A stretch of 64,000 bases of DNA, taken from NCBI GenBank assembly GCA_023266195.1, contig JAHFRP010000011.1, forward strand, positions 1 through 64,000, read 5' to 3'. A model generated the notes under the pieces. That model had not been told where the DNA came from and did not search any database. It saw only the letters and a list, made by a program, of their open reading frames with translations. The stretch comes from Sulfuricella sp. GTDB lineage: Bacteria; Pseudomonadota; Gammaproteobacteria; Burkholderiales; Sulfuricellaceae. Below are positions 34,414 to 43,283 of this stretch, in pieces (positions within the stretch are counted from its first letter, which is position 1; each line of letters opens with the position of its first letter). The position numbers were made by a program, and so were the translations under genes.

Positions 34414-34856
34414 TAACCGGCGTGGGCGATATTTCGTCCAACCTCCGCGCCGATGACCGCGCCTATCGCGGTGGCGGCGACGCGCCCGTTGCCTCCGCCG
34501 ACCTGATTCCCGATGATGCCGCCGGCGACCGCGCCGATGGCCTGGCCGACCACCCGATTCGAGTTCATCGGATAAGGCGCGGGCCGCTCATACACCGGAT
34601 AGGCGGTTTGCCGCTCATAGTAGCGCGGTGCGGATTCATAATAGACGGGGCGGTCGCGGTAGACGATCTGCTCGCGATAAACCACCTGCGGCGCTTGGTA
34701 AATTACGGTGGGTTCCTGGTAGAACTGGCGTACCACCACTTGCTCCCCACGATGATGGCGGTGTTCCCAGTGGCCTTCGTCCCAGTCGCCGTGCGCGAAG
34801 GCGCCGGCGCTGAAAACCGATGTTGCGATCAATGCCGGAATCAAAAGCTTGTTCAT
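34410..34856 (-). CDS. Glycine-zipper 2TM-domain envelope protein
   Basis: A 148-residue exported protein. The signal peptide is MNKLLIPALIATSVFSAGAFA, followed by a His- and Tyr-rich central region (HRHHRG, repeated VYRE/VYRDRPVYYE) and a C-terminal glycine zipper VVGQAIGAVAGGIIGNQVGG of the Rick-17kDa type that inserts in the outer envelope. Its stop TAG (34410-34412) is part of the CTAG at the MITE edge, so the last residues may be altered. A Shine-Dalgarno GGGAGAAAACC precedes the ATG at 34856. Confidence 0.8.
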   Translation of the reverse strand: MNKLLIPALIATSVFSAGAFAHGDWDEGHWEHRHHRGEQVVVRQFYQEPTVIYQAPQVVYREQIVYRDRPVYYESAPRYYERQTAYPVYERPAPYPMNSNRVVGQAIGAVAGGIIGNQVGGGNGRVAATAIGAVIGAEVGRNIAHAGY

Positions 34857-35108
34857 GGTTTTCTCCCTACAAGTGTGCGTTGACTAAAATAACGCTATCC
34901 ACTCGATTCCGTGCACCGGAAAATATTAATAAATTGTAAGCATGTGCATCGGAGCTCCGGGCATGGCGCCGACATCGCTGCCAGTAGTCGGTCGCGGGGA
35001 AACCCATGGATGCGGCTGGACTGGCCGCAGCTCCCTTTTCAAAGGAGGCCTCCCGTTGTTTAAAATTGACTGGTTACTCGGGCCCACTCAGCTTTTCATG
35101 CCGGTAAG

Positions 35109-36359
35109 CTATTGCTTCTCCGCATAATATGCAGTTCGCATCCTCGGGTTGAGGTGCGTAACGATATCCTGGTCCATGGTCTGCGGTTTTAGGGTGAATT
35201 CGATCTTGACGTCGGATGCGTTATTCAAGTCCACGATCAGCGATTCTGCACGGCGAACGCCCGGCTCGTACACCATCACGCCTGGCTTGAGCGAATCCGC
35301 CGCGTTGACGCTGATCACCATGCCGATCGCGCCATTGGAAAGCTGCACGAAGGAGCCGGGAGGGTAGATACCCATCTGCTTGATGAACAGCGCCAGCAGC
35401 CTGGGGTCGAACGCGGCTGTTTCCTTGGCGAACATGCGTGACAAGGCTTCGGCCGGCGTCAGCGCTTCAGTGATCCGGTGCGGGTTGCACAGGTTGTCAT
35501 AGCGGTTGGCAATGGCCACGATCCTGGCCAAGATGGATATCTGGTCGAGTGCGCGTTTTTCCGGGAAGCCTTTCCCGTCCGCGCGCTCGTGGTGCTGCCT
35601 GATGCAGGCCAGAACCTCGTCGGCCGCTCCTTGTTTCAGCAAATCCGCCCCATACTCCACATGCATCTGGTAGAACTTATCTTCGGCGGGATTGCGCTGT
35701 CCGTTGTGTAAAACAGCCGGTGCCACCTTGATCTTCCCGATATCGTGCAGCATTGCGCCCAGGCCCAGCGATTCCATCTGGAATTTGTCCAGGCCGGCGG
35801 CCTTGCCCAGGGTCAAGGACAGGATCATGACATTGGTGGCGTGCTGGAACGAGGGGGAGTCGAGACGATCCATCGCGATGAAAGTCAAGGTTATGCCTCC
35901 GTCCCCTGTAAACGTCGAGGCCACTTTCCGCACTAGCTGCGTCGCCTCGTGACGGGCCTTGACCGGATCGCGCAGCATTCCCTCGATTGCCGAACGCGTG
36001 GATCCGATTGCCGCCCGATAATCTTTTTCTCCCTGGGCCAGGCTGTTGCGATGGCGCAGGACCAGGGCCATGCGCTCTTGTTTTTCCAGAATGTTCGCGG
36101 CATCCTCGGCGGACAAGGTTGGCGATGGAGGAACCGGCTCGGATTCCACTTCCAGCGGCAGCGGCGCAACGGTGCTGCGCGTGGGGTCGTAGGAGATTGA
36201 GCGGATTCCCATTTCGAGCAGCGTCTTTATCTGCTTTTCGCTGGTCAGCCGGAAAGAGTTGAACAGGAAAGGATGGTCCAGCCAATTCGTGTCTGGAATG
36301 TGCACGAAAAGCCCGGGTTTGAGCTGGTCGATATGAAGAATAGGCAGATTTTTTGTCAT
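35109..36359 (-). CDS. HD-GYP domain protein, probable c-di-GMP phosphodiesterase
   Basis: A 416-residue protein. An N-terminal DUF3391-like domain (about 5-65, LKPGLFVHIPDTNWLDHPFL) is followed by a coiled region and an HD-GYP domain: His173, HD at 205-206, His233, His256-His257 and DGKGFP at 261-266. The GYP motif is GKGFP rather than GSGYP, a mild variation. HD-GYP proteins hydrolyse c-di-GMP, the main switch for exopolysaccharide production. The ATG at 36359 starts the conserved N-terminus; an ATG at 36428 is less likely. It is divergent from the O-ligase gene. Confidence 0.85.
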   Translation of the reverse strand: MTKNLPILHIDQLKPGLFVHIPDTNWLDHPFLFNSFRLTSEKQIKTLLEMGIRSISYDPTRSTVAPLPLEVESEPVPPSPTLSAEDAANILEKQERMALVLRHRNSLAQGEKDYRAAIGSTRSAIEGMLRDPVKARHEATQLVRKVASTFTGDGGITLTFIAMDRLDSPSFQHATNVMILSLTLGKAAGLDKFQMESLGLGAMLHDIGKIKVAPAVLHNGQRNPAEDKFYQMHVEYGADLLKQGAADEVLACIRQHHERADGKGFPEKRALDQISILARIVAIANRYDNLCNPHRITEALTPAEALSRMFAKETAAFDPRLLALFIKQMGIYPPGSFVQLSNGAIGMVISVNAADSLKPGVMVYEPGVRRAESLIVDLNNASDVKIEFTLKPQTMDQDIVTHLNPRMRTAYYAEKQ

Positions 36360-36459
36360 CGTCGTTAACTTGGTAATAACACGTTTAAAGCGTGTCCGTT
36401 GGGTATTCCACATGGGACTCAGCCGCAAGCCCTGCGCCGTTTATTCTAGCCTAATTGGC

Positions 36460-36628
36460 CTGGGAGCCTGTCGAACTTAAAGGAAATCGGCTGCGAATCC
36501 GCCTGGGCGGTCCGCGGATTCGCCGCTTTGTTGGTCGATAGGACGGCTATTGACCCGCAAAACCGGCAAAAACCGCCCTCGCCCAGCCGAATTTTCGCTT
36601 CGATTCTTCAAGTCCGACAGGCTCCTAG
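36460..36628 (+). mobile_element. MITE-like element, copy 5
   Basis: A short-form copy with several substitutions (for example TCGAACTT at the left end and CTGG instead of CTAG on the left). It lies between the divergent HD-GYP and O-ligase genes. The rest of 36360-36917 shows no gene or clear promoter. Confidence 0.78.
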
Positions 36629-36917
36629 GCGGCACCATCGACCAGGCCGTGTCGGCTGCCGGAAACTCGGGCCGCGACTTTGGCCCGGCCGGGGGCCATT
36701 TGTTTTTCCGGTCTTCCTCAAAGCGGGTTTTTATCGGCCAAATCTAGCGCTAGACATGCGTGGCTTTCAAATTGGTGCGAACGCACTATATTGAAGAATC
36801 ACTCGTCCTGGGCGAATCCCTTCCGGTCCCCCCAAGTGTGCGGGAAGCAGGCGGGCGCAGGTTGATTCATTCGATAGCAGACCCTATGTCGTGGCAAAAG
36901 CAGGAGAGCAGCAGGTT

Positions 36918-38243
36918 ATGCGGGATTATCTGGTAGCGCTGATCGTTTTCGGGACATTGCCTTTCGTTCTCACCCGCCCACATCTGGGTGTGCTGCTCTG
37001 GACCTGGCTGGGGATCATGAATCCGCACCGGCTGGGCTGGGGGTTCGCCAACGATTTGCCGTTTGCCGCCATTGCCGGGGGCGTCACCCTGCTCAGTTTC
37101 ATGATTTCGAAGGAACCCAAGCGCATTCCCTGGGTGCCCACCACCATCTTTCTGGTGTTGTTCATCCTGTGGATGAACGTCACCACCGTTTTTGCCCTGG
37201 TACCTGATCCGGCCATGCTGCAATGGGCCAAAGTGATGAAAATCCAGTTGATGATCCTGCTCACCATGATGCTGATGTATGACCGGGCGCGGCTGCATCA
37301 TCTGGCATGGGTGATTGTCATCTCGCTCGGTTTCTACGGAGTGAAGGGTGGCATCTTCACCCTTCTGAACGGTGGCCAGTACATGGTGCTGGGGCCGGAA
37401 GGATCATTCATTTCCGGCAATACGGAAATCTCCCTGGCGCTGACCATGGTGCTGCCCCTGATGCGCTATCTACAGGCGACGAGCGAGAACAAATGGATAC
37501 GCCGCGGCCTGGTGGCGGCGATGCTGCTGACCGCGCTGGCCATCATCGGCTCCTATTCGCGCGGCGCGTTCCTCGCGGGCGGCGCGATGGGACTGTTCCT
37601 GCTGCTCAAGAGCCGCAAGAAGGGGGCGCTGGCCGCCGTGCTGGTGCTGGCGGTTCCGCTCATGCTGGCGACGATGCCGGACAAGTATCTCGGCAAGATG
37701 TCCACCATCGAGACCTACGAGCAGGACGGTTCCGCCATGGGCCGCATCAATGCCTGGCATTTCGCCGTCAACCTGGCGAATCATCGGCCGGTGATCGGGG
37801 GCGGATTCGATCCATTTACTCCGGAACTGTTCCGAGTTTACGCTCCAAATCCATTGGATTTTCATGCCGCACACAGCATTTATTTCAGCGTGCTGGCGGA
37901 CCACGGCTACGTCGGGCTCGCGCTGTTCCTGGGCATCATGTTTTCCGCATGGCGCGCCGGCAATCGGGTCATCCGGCAGAGCAAGGGGCGGCAGGACCTT
38001 TTGTGGGCCTGGGAGCTGGCTTCCATGACCCAGGCCAGTCTGGTCGGCTTCGCCGTGGGCGGTGCGTTCCTCGGGCTGGCTTACTTCGACGTGTTTTACC
38101 TGCTGGTGGCGATCCTGGTGCTCACCGAGGCCGCCGTCGGTAAAATTCTGCTGCTGGAGGCCGGGGTGCGGCGCCCCGGTTGGCGGCGCATTGGGGCCGC
38201 CGCTCTGGCGGGCGTTGCCAGGAGGAGCGGCGGCGGTGCATGA
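36918..38243 (+). CDS. XrtA-associated O-glycosylation ligase (Wzy/WaaL-like)
   Basis: A 441-residue protein with about 11 membrane helices of the O-antigen ligase/polymerase superfamily. The large periplasmic loop (about 270-315) contains GRINAWHFAVNLANHRPVIG and DFHAAHSIYFSVLADHGYVG, the region that holds catalytic Arg and His in the family. It is the PEP-CTERM-locus ligase proposed to link glycan to protein or lipid. The ATG at 36918 has AGGAG about 11 bases upstream; a GTG at 36891 is an alternative. Confidence 0.88.
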   Translation: MRDYLVALIVFGTLPFVLTRPHLGVLLWTWLGIMNPHRLGWGFANDLPFAAIAGGVTLLSFMISKEPKRIPWVPTTIFLVLFILWMNVTTVFALVPDPAMLQWAKVMKIQLMILLTMMLMYDRARLHHLAWVIVISLGFYGVKGGIFTLLNGGQYMVLGPEGSFISGNTEISLALTMVLPLMRYLQATSENKWIRRGLVAAMLLTALAIIGSYSRGAFLAGGAMGLFLLLKSRKKGALAAVLVLAVPLMLATMPDKYLGKMSTIETYEQDGSAMGRINAWHFAVNLANHRPVIGGGFDPFTPELFRVYAPNPLDFHAAHSIYFSVLADHGYVGLALFLGIMFSAWRAGNRVIRQSKGRQDLLWAWELASMTQASLVGFAVGGAFLGLAYFDVFYLLVAILVLTEAAVGKILLLEAGVRRPGWRRIGAAALAGVARRSGGGA

Positions 38244-39006
38244 AGCGCGCAACGGCATCCGGCCGGAGTTCGAAGAGGGCTGGCGCAGGAGGTTCTTGCG
38301 CTTCGCCAGCGGCGAAGACGATGCGGAAATCGCCGGCTGGAGCCAGACCGGCCTGCAGGCGCGTCTGCGCCATTTCTTGTCGGTCTGGCCGGGCGATGCC
38401 GCCGGCGCGGTGTGGCTGGACGCGGGCTGCGGCGCGGGCACCTATTCGCGCTTCCTGGCCGAACGCGGGCTTACCGTGCTGGGGCTGGACTACTCCCTGC
38501 CCACGGTGGTCAAGGCCCGCCAGCGCGGCCTGAACGGCTGCCGCTGGGGCGCAGCCGACGTTACCCGCCTGCCGGTGCGGCTCGGCAGCTGCGACGGCAT
38601 CCTGTGCTTCGGTGTGATGCAGGCTTTGGCGAGGCCTGAGCCGGCGCTGCGCGAACTCTCCATTTCGACCCGGCCCGGCGGGCAGGTCTGGGTGGACGCC
38701 CTGAACGGCTGGTGCCTGCCGCACTTGATCGAGGGATTCTATCGCCGTCTGCGCAAGCGTCCGCCGCACCTGCGCTACCATTCCCCCGCCGCCTTGCGGC
38801 GGCTGATGCAGGCCCACGACCTGGTGGATGTCAAACTGCACTGGCTGCCGATCATGCCCCAGCGCTGGCAGCGCTTCCAGTGGCTGCTGGAAGCCCCCCA
38901 AGGGCGCTGGGTTTTCCGCCACCTGCCGGGAATCGGCTTGCTGTTCAGCCATTCGATGGTGCTGAGTGCGGTGCGTGCGCCCAGGGCGGCTCACCATGCC
39001 GCATGA
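38236..39006 (+). CDS. Class I SAM-dependent methyltransferase
   Basis: A 256-residue protein. The SAM-binding motif VWLDAGCGAGTYSRFLAERG is followed by LGLDYSLPTV and CDGILCFGVMQALARPEPAL. It probably methylates a sugar, lipid or small acceptor. The start is GTG at 38236, overlapping the O-ligase stop by eight bases, with GGAGG upstream. Its end overlaps the deacetylase gene. The three genes form an operon. Confidence 0.8.
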   Translation: MHEARNGIRPEFEEGWRRRFLRFASGEDDAEIAGWSQTGLQARLRHFLSVWPGDAAGAVWLDAGCGAGTYSRFLAERGLTVLGLDYSLPTVVKARQRGLNGCRWGAADVTRLPVRLGSCDGILCFGVMQALARPEPALRELSISTRPGGQVWVDALNGWCLPHLIEGFYRRLRKRPPHLRYHSPAALRRLMQAHDLVDVKLHWLPIMPQRWQRFQWLLEAPQGRWVFRHLPGIGLLFSHSMVLSAVRAPRAAHHAA

Positions 39007-40000
39007 ACTGGGCAGCCTGGCTTCCTTTGCGCTGCGCGGCGCCGAATCGCTGATCGCGCGGAGCGGTGGGGGCGGGCGCCTGTCGATCCTGGTATATCAC
39101 CGGGTGCTGGCCCGCGCCGATGCGATGTTTGCGGGCGAAGTGGATGCCGCCGCGTTCGACTGGCAAATGGCGCTCCTGGCAGAACATTTTCAGGTGCTGC
39201 CGTTATTGGAGGCGGTGCGCCGCCTGCGCGACGGCACCCTGCCGCCGTGGGCCGCCTGCGTGACTTTCGACGACGGTTATGCCGACAATTACGACGTCGC
39301 CCTGCCGATCCTGCAAAAATGGCAGGTGCCGGCCACCTTCTTCGTCGCCACCGCCTACCTTGATGGCGGCTGGATGTGGAACGACGCCGTGATCGAAGCG
39401 GTGCGCCAAGCCCCTGGAGAAACCCTGAACCTGACCCCGCTGGGGCTGTCCTGCCACTCCCTGGCTACTCCACGTCTACGTCGAAAGGCTGCGGCCACCA
39501 TCATCGCGTGCCTGAAATACCTGCCGCCGGAACAGCGCCGGACCGCGGTGTGGCGGGTGCTCCATCGTGCCTCGGCCAAATTGCCCGATAGCCCGATGAT
39601 GAGCTCCGGCCAGGTGCGCGCGCTGCACAACGCCGGCATGGAAATCGGCGGCCATACTGTCAGCCATCCGATACTGGCGGGCCTCGATCAGGCGGCGGCC
39701 TACGCCGAGATCGCCGATGGCAAGGAACAGCTGGAACGGATCGGCGCCGGCGCCGTGCGCCTGTTTGCCTATCCTAACGGCAAACCGGGTAGGGATTACC
39801 GGCACGAGCACGTGGAAATGGTAAAGCGCTGCGGGTTCGCGGCGGCGGTGTCCACCGCCTGGGGCGCGGCCGGTGCCGCCGGCGACTCGTTCCAGCTGCC
39901 GCGCTTTACGCCGTGGGATGGAACCCCGCTGCGCTTCGGCCTGCGGCTATTGCAAAACGCCCGGCGGGAAGGGCAGCTGGCAGGGATTCCTGCGGGGTAG
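38996..40000 (+). CDS. Polysaccharide deacetylase family protein
   Basis: A 334-residue NodB-fold protein: ILVYHRVL, the metal/catalytic CVTFDDGYADNYD, GGHTVSHP and LFAYPNGKPGRDY. It is a second deacetylase, distinct from the one at 12842. The ATG at 38996 overlaps the methyltransferase end by 11 bases. Its stop TAG (39998-40000) lies inside the GTAG head of the REP-like repeat that follows. Confidence 0.87.
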   Translation: MPHELGSLASFALRGAESLIARSGGGGRLSILVYHRVLARADAMFAGEVDAAAFDWQMALLAEHFQVLPLLEAVRRLRDGTLPPWAACVTFDDGYADNYDVALPILQKWQVPATFFVATAYLDGGWMWNDAVIEAVRQAPGETLNLTPLGLSCHSLATPRLRRKAAATIIACLKYLPPEQRRTAVWRVLHRASAKLPDSPMMSSGQVRALHNAGMEIGGHTVSHPILAGLDQAAAYAEIADGKEQLERIGAGAVRLFAYPNGKPGRDYRHEHVEMVKRCGFAAAVSTAWGAAGAAGDSFQLPRFTPWDGTPLRFGLRLLQNARREGQLAGIPAG

Positions 40001-40078
40001 GTCGGGCACTCTGTGCCCGACGTTGTCGAGGCAGGATTCGCCGTGTGGAATTTGTCGGGCACAGGGTGCCCGACCTAC
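39997..40078. repeat. REPIN-like GTAG palindrome pair
   Basis: GTAGGTCGGGCACTCTGTGCCCGAC and the inverted GTCGGGCACAGGGTGCCCGACCTAC enclose 32 bases. The left GTAG supplies the stop codon of the deacetylase gene. Confidence 0.75.
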
Positions 40079-40092
40079 GGGCCGAGGAAAAC

Positions 40093-40464
40093 ATGAAGGA
40101 AATCACGTTGGGCCTGCTGGGGTTGGCGATCGCCGCGCTGCTGGCGGCCCTTGTCTACCAGAACCAGCGCCGCTTCCACCAGCCCTTGGTCACCACGCCC
40201 TTCCAGGCCGTGGCGCTGCAGAACGGCGCCGTGTTTTACGGCCGGATCGACCACCTCGGCACCGATTATCCGGTATTGCGCGACGCCTTCACCGTGCGGC
40301 GCGAATCCGGCCCGGACACGCAGGCGCCGCACTATGTGCTGGTCAAGCGCAGCGATGAACCGAACGGCGCCGACCATATCATCTTTCCCGCCGCCGCCAT
40401 CGCTTTCATCGAACCGGTGCGGCCGGATTCGGAAGTCGGCAGGCTGATGGCGGGCGAGCGGTAA
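40093..40464 (+). CDS. Small single-pass membrane protein, unknown
   Basis: A 123-residue protein. One N-terminal membrane helix (ITLGLLGLAIAALLAALVYQ) precedes a soluble domain of about 95 residues with YGRIDHLGTDYPVLRD and HIIFPAAAIAFIEPV that looks like a small beta-barrel. I do not recognise a family. The ATG at 40093 has GAGGAAA upstream. It is the last gene of the O-ligase group. Confidence 0.65.
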   Translation: MKEITLGLLGLAIAALLAALVYQNQRRFHQPLVTTPFQAVALQNGAVFYGRIDHLGTDYPVLRDAFTVRRESGPDTQAPHYVLVKRSDEPNGADHIIFPAAAIAFIEPVRPDSEVGRLMAGER

Positions 40465-40476
40465 GCGGTGAGCCGT

Positions 40477-40552
40477 GTAGGTCGGTTCAAGCGAAGCGGA
40501 ACCGACACTTCTCGCACCGCATGTCGGTTCCGCTTCGCTTGAACCGACCTAC
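40477..40552. repeat. REPIN-like GTAG palindrome pair, second stem type
   Basis: GTAG plus GTCGGTTCAAGCGAAGC faces its exact inverse ending CCTAC. It shares the GTAG head but has a different stem from the GGGCAC type. Confidence 0.7.
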
Positions 40553-40568
40553 GTATTGGCGCATCCCC

Positions 40569-40631
40569 GTAGATGCGGTCGAACCGCATCGTTCGGGACC
40601 GATGCGGTTCGCTGCGCTCACCACATCCTAC
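40569..40631. repeat. REP-like GTAG palindromes, third stem type
   Basis: GTAGATGCGGTCGAACCGCATC opposes CGATGCGGTTCGCTGCGCTC and ends CCTAC. On the minus strand its GTAG holds the stop codon of the glycosyltransferase gene at 40628. Confidence 0.65.
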
Positions 40632-41842
40632 GACCCCGCCTTCATCATGCAGCTTTCATACACCTGCCGGTAGCGTGCCACGCTGGACGGCCAGCTGCGT
40701 TCGCGGATGACGAAGCGGCGGACGGTGCTGCGCAAGGCCGGCCAGAGCGTCGGGCTTTGCAGCAAGGCCAGGGCGCTGCGCGCCAGATCCTGCGCGTCGC
40801 CGGCCTGGAACAGCGAATTGGCGAGGCAGTTTTTGATCAGTTCCCGGTGTCCGCCGACGTCGGAGGCGATCAGCAGCTTTCCCATCGCCATCGCCTCCAG
40901 CGGTTTCATCGGCGTCACCAGTTCGGTGAGCCGGTTGGAGTGGCGGGGGTAGACCAGCAGGTCGATGAGGTCGTAGTGGCGCTGAACGTCGGCATGCGGC
41001 ACGCGCCCGGCAAAAACGATCTTGCCTTCGAGCCCCAGTTGGGCGGCTTGCCGCTTGAGCGCGGCTTCATGCGGTCCGCCGCCGGCCAGCAGCAGGCGCA
41101 CGTCGGGGGCGCGCTCCAGGATTCGGGGCAGGGCGGCGATCAGGGTGTCCAGGCCCTCGTAGGCGTAGAACGAGCCGATATAACCGATCACCCGCGCGCC
41201 GCGCAAACCGAGCCGCAATTTCAGCGCAGCGTCCGCCACGCCGTCGGGCGAAAAATCGTTCACGTCCACGCCGTTGGGAATCACGGTCACTTTGTCGGCC
41301 GGGATTCCCCGCGCCACGATGTCGTCGCGCAGGCCTTCGCAGATGGTGGTGATCGCATCCACGCGCTTCAGTGCATAGGTTTCCAGGCCGCGCGTCAGGC
41401 GGTAGCGCAGGCTGCCTTCGGTGGTGGTGCCGTGATCGACCGCGCCGTCCTCCCAGAAGGCGCGCACTTCGTAGACCACCGGCAAGCCGGTGCGGCGGCC
41501 GATCCACAAGGCGGGGAGGGCGTTGAGCACGGGCGAGTGGACGTGCAGCACGTCCGGCCTGACCTGGTCCACCACCTGTCCGAGCCGCCGGGTCGTCTCG
41601 CGCATCAGCTCGATTTCTCCGAACCCCGGAATGAGTGACAGGACGCCGCGCGCCGGGGCGGTCCGGTAGAAGCGGAAGCCGTCCACCGTTTCTTCCGGCG
41701 CGGTCGCCGCGCCCTGTTTGGGGCTGGTGAGATGGCTGGTTTCCCAGCCCAACGCGCGCTGCTCGCGCAGGATCGACAGCGTGCGGAAGCTGTAGCCGCT
41801 GTGCAGCGGGATGGAATGGTCGAGCAGATGGAGGACGCGCAT
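40628..41842 (-). CDS. XrtA-associated glycosyltransferase (Daro_2409-type GT4)
   Basis: A 404-residue GT-B transferase: MRVLHLLDHSIPLHSGYSFR, HVHSPVLNALPALWIGRR, VIPNGVDVNDFSPDG, VIGYIGSFYAYEGLDTLI and LVYPRHSNRLTELVTPMKPL plus EAMAMGKLLIASDVGGH. The N-terminal motif and order match the exosortase A transferase subfamily. The ATG at 41842 overlaps the upstream stop by one base. Its stop (40628-40630) lies in a GTAG repeat head. Confidence 0.87.
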   Translation of the reverse strand: MRVLHLLDHSIPLHSGYSFRTLSILREQRALGWETSHLTSPKQGAATAPEETVDGFRFYRTAPARGVLSLIPGFGEIELMRETTRRLGQVVDQVRPDVLHVHSPVLNALPALWIGRRTGLPVVYEVRAFWEDGAVDHGTTTEGSLRYRLTRGLETYALKRVDAITTICEGLRDDIVARGIPADKVTVIPNGVDVNDFSPDGVADAALKLRLGLRGARVIGYIGSFYAYEGLDTLIAALPRILERAPDVRLLLAGGGPHEAALKRQAAQLGLEGKIVFAGRVPHADVQRHYDLIDLLVYPRHSNRLTELVTPMKPLEAMAMGKLLIASDVGGHRELIKNCLANSLFQAGDAQDLARSALALLQSPTLWPALRSTVRRFVIRERSWPSSVARYRQVYESCMMKAGS

Positions 41843-43158
41843 TACCAGCACAGGCCCGCGACTTGCCCCCGCAGCTTGACGCCGGCGGGGAGGCGCACCA
41901 GATCGAGGACGATCTGATCCGGGCGCACGTGGCGTTCGAGCGATTCGAAGATCCGCGCATCGTCCAGGCCCACCACCAGCAGGTCCGATTCGGCGATGAC
42001 GCTCTCGATGTCGCTGCGCAGGTGCGCGCCGATGTGCGGCACGTGTTCCTCGATGAAACGGCTGTTCGCGCCGAGCAGGCGCGACAGGTGCACCTCCGGA
42101 TCGTACACCAGCAGGCTCAGCCCCTTGCCGATGAACTGCTCGGCAAGCAATACCAGCGGGCTTTCGCGCAGATCGTCGGTGCCTGGCTTGAAGGACAGCC
42201 CGATCATGCCGATGCGGCGTTTTCCGCTGGCGAGCACCTTGGCGATGGCGTGGTCGGCGTGGACCCGGTTGGACGGCAGGATGCCGCCCAGCAGCGGCAG
42301 TTCCACGTCTTTCATCTTGGCCATGTACATGGTCGCGCGCAGATCCTTGGGCAGGCACGAGCCGCCGAACGCGAAGCCCGGCTTGAGGTAGGCGGCGGAA
42401 ATGTTGAGCTGGCGATCCTTGCACACCAGGTCCATCACTTCGAGCGCATCGACCCCGAGCGCCTCGCACAGCCGGGCCGATTCGTTGGCGAAGGTGATTT
42501 TCATGGCGTGGAAGTTGTTGCAGCAGTACTTGACCATCTCCGCCGCGCGGACCGAAGTGACGTGGAACTCGCACGGCAGATGGCCGAACAGGTCGCGCAG
42601 GACCGCCACCGGCGCCTCGCCGTTGGCGCCGACGATGGTGAACGGCGGCTTGTCGTAGTCGCGGATCGACGAGCCTTCGCGCAGGAACTCGGGCTGGAAG
42701 CACAGGTGAAAATCGACGCCGTCGCGCTTGCCCGATTCGCGCTCGATGATCGGCCGCAGGACTTCCTCCACCGATCCCGGCATCAGCGTCGAACGGAACA
42801 CGAACACGTGCGGCTTGCGCTTTTCGCGCATCGCCAGGCCGAGGTCGCGGCAGATGCGCAGAATGGCGCTCTGGTCCTGGCTGCCGTTGGGCGCGGAGGG
42901 CGTCCCGACGCAGATCAGCGAAATATCCGTGTCGAGCACCGCGCGGTAGATATCGGTGGTGACCGAAACCTTGCCGCCGGCGACCACCTTGGCCATCAGC
43001 TCGACCATGCCTTCCTCGACCACCGGCGTCTTGCCGGCGCGGATCAGGTCGAGCTTCGCCGGGTCGATGTCGATCCCGACCACGTCATGCCCGTCGCGCG
43101 CGAGGCAGGCCAGAGACACCGCGCCGACATACCCCAGTCCAAAGATGCTTATCTTCAC
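41842..43158 (-). CDS. GDP-mannose/UDP-glucose 6-dehydrogenase family, AlgD-like
   Basis: A 438-residue NAD-dependent sugar dehydrogenase that oxidises a nucleotide hexose to a uronic acid. The Rossmann motif is FGLGYVGAV (residues 6-14), and the catalytic cysteine is Cys268 in FGGSCLPKD, the same number as in Pseudomonas AlgD. TFANESARLCEALGVD, GTDDLRESPLV and the C-terminal GLCW also resemble AlgD (which ends GICW). GDP-mannose is therefore the best substrate guess, with UDP-glucose possible. It supplies a uronic acid for the polymer. Confidence 0.88.
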   Translation of the reverse strand: MKISIFGLGYVGAVSLACLARDGHDVVGIDIDPAKLDLIRAGKTPVVEEGMVELMAKVVAGGKVSVTTDIYRAVLDTDISLICVGTPSAPNGSQDQSAILRICRDLGLAMREKRKPHVFVFRSTLMPGSVEEVLRPIIERESGKRDGVDFHLCFQPEFLREGSSIRDYDKPPFTIVGANGEAPVAVLRDLFGHLPCEFHVTSVRAAEMVKYCCNNFHAMKITFANESARLCEALGVDALEVMDLVCKDRQLNISAAYLKPGFAFGGSCLPKDLRATMYMAKMKDVELPLLGGILPSNRVHADHAIAKVLASGKRRIGMIGLSFKPGTDDLRESPLVLLAEQFIGKGLSLLVYDPEVHLSRLLGANSRFIEEHVPHIGAHLRSDIESVIAESDLLVVGLDDARIFESLERHVRPDQIVLDLVRLPAGVKLRGQVAGLCW

Positions 43159-43206
43159 GTGATCTCCTCTTTCATAAACCTTGAAAATTTATTTGGCCGC
43201 CGATAT

Positions 43207-43283
43207 GTAGGTCGGGCACCCCGTGCCCGACAAACTCCACGCAGGGAATAACCGCACCGTCGGGCACGGGGTGCCCGACCTAC
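43207..43283. repeat. REPIN-like GTAG palindrome pair
   Basis: GTAGGTCGGGCACCCCGTGCCCGAC and its inverse ending GACCTAC. The right-hand unit, read on the minus strand, starts GTAG, whose TAG is the stop codon of the sugar transferase gene at 43280. Confidence 0.75.

Noticed and set aside
40628-42703. A 691-codon minus-strand frame
   Set aside because: Only the last 404 codons are the glycosyltransferase; the upstream part is a shadow of the AlgD-like gene in another frame.
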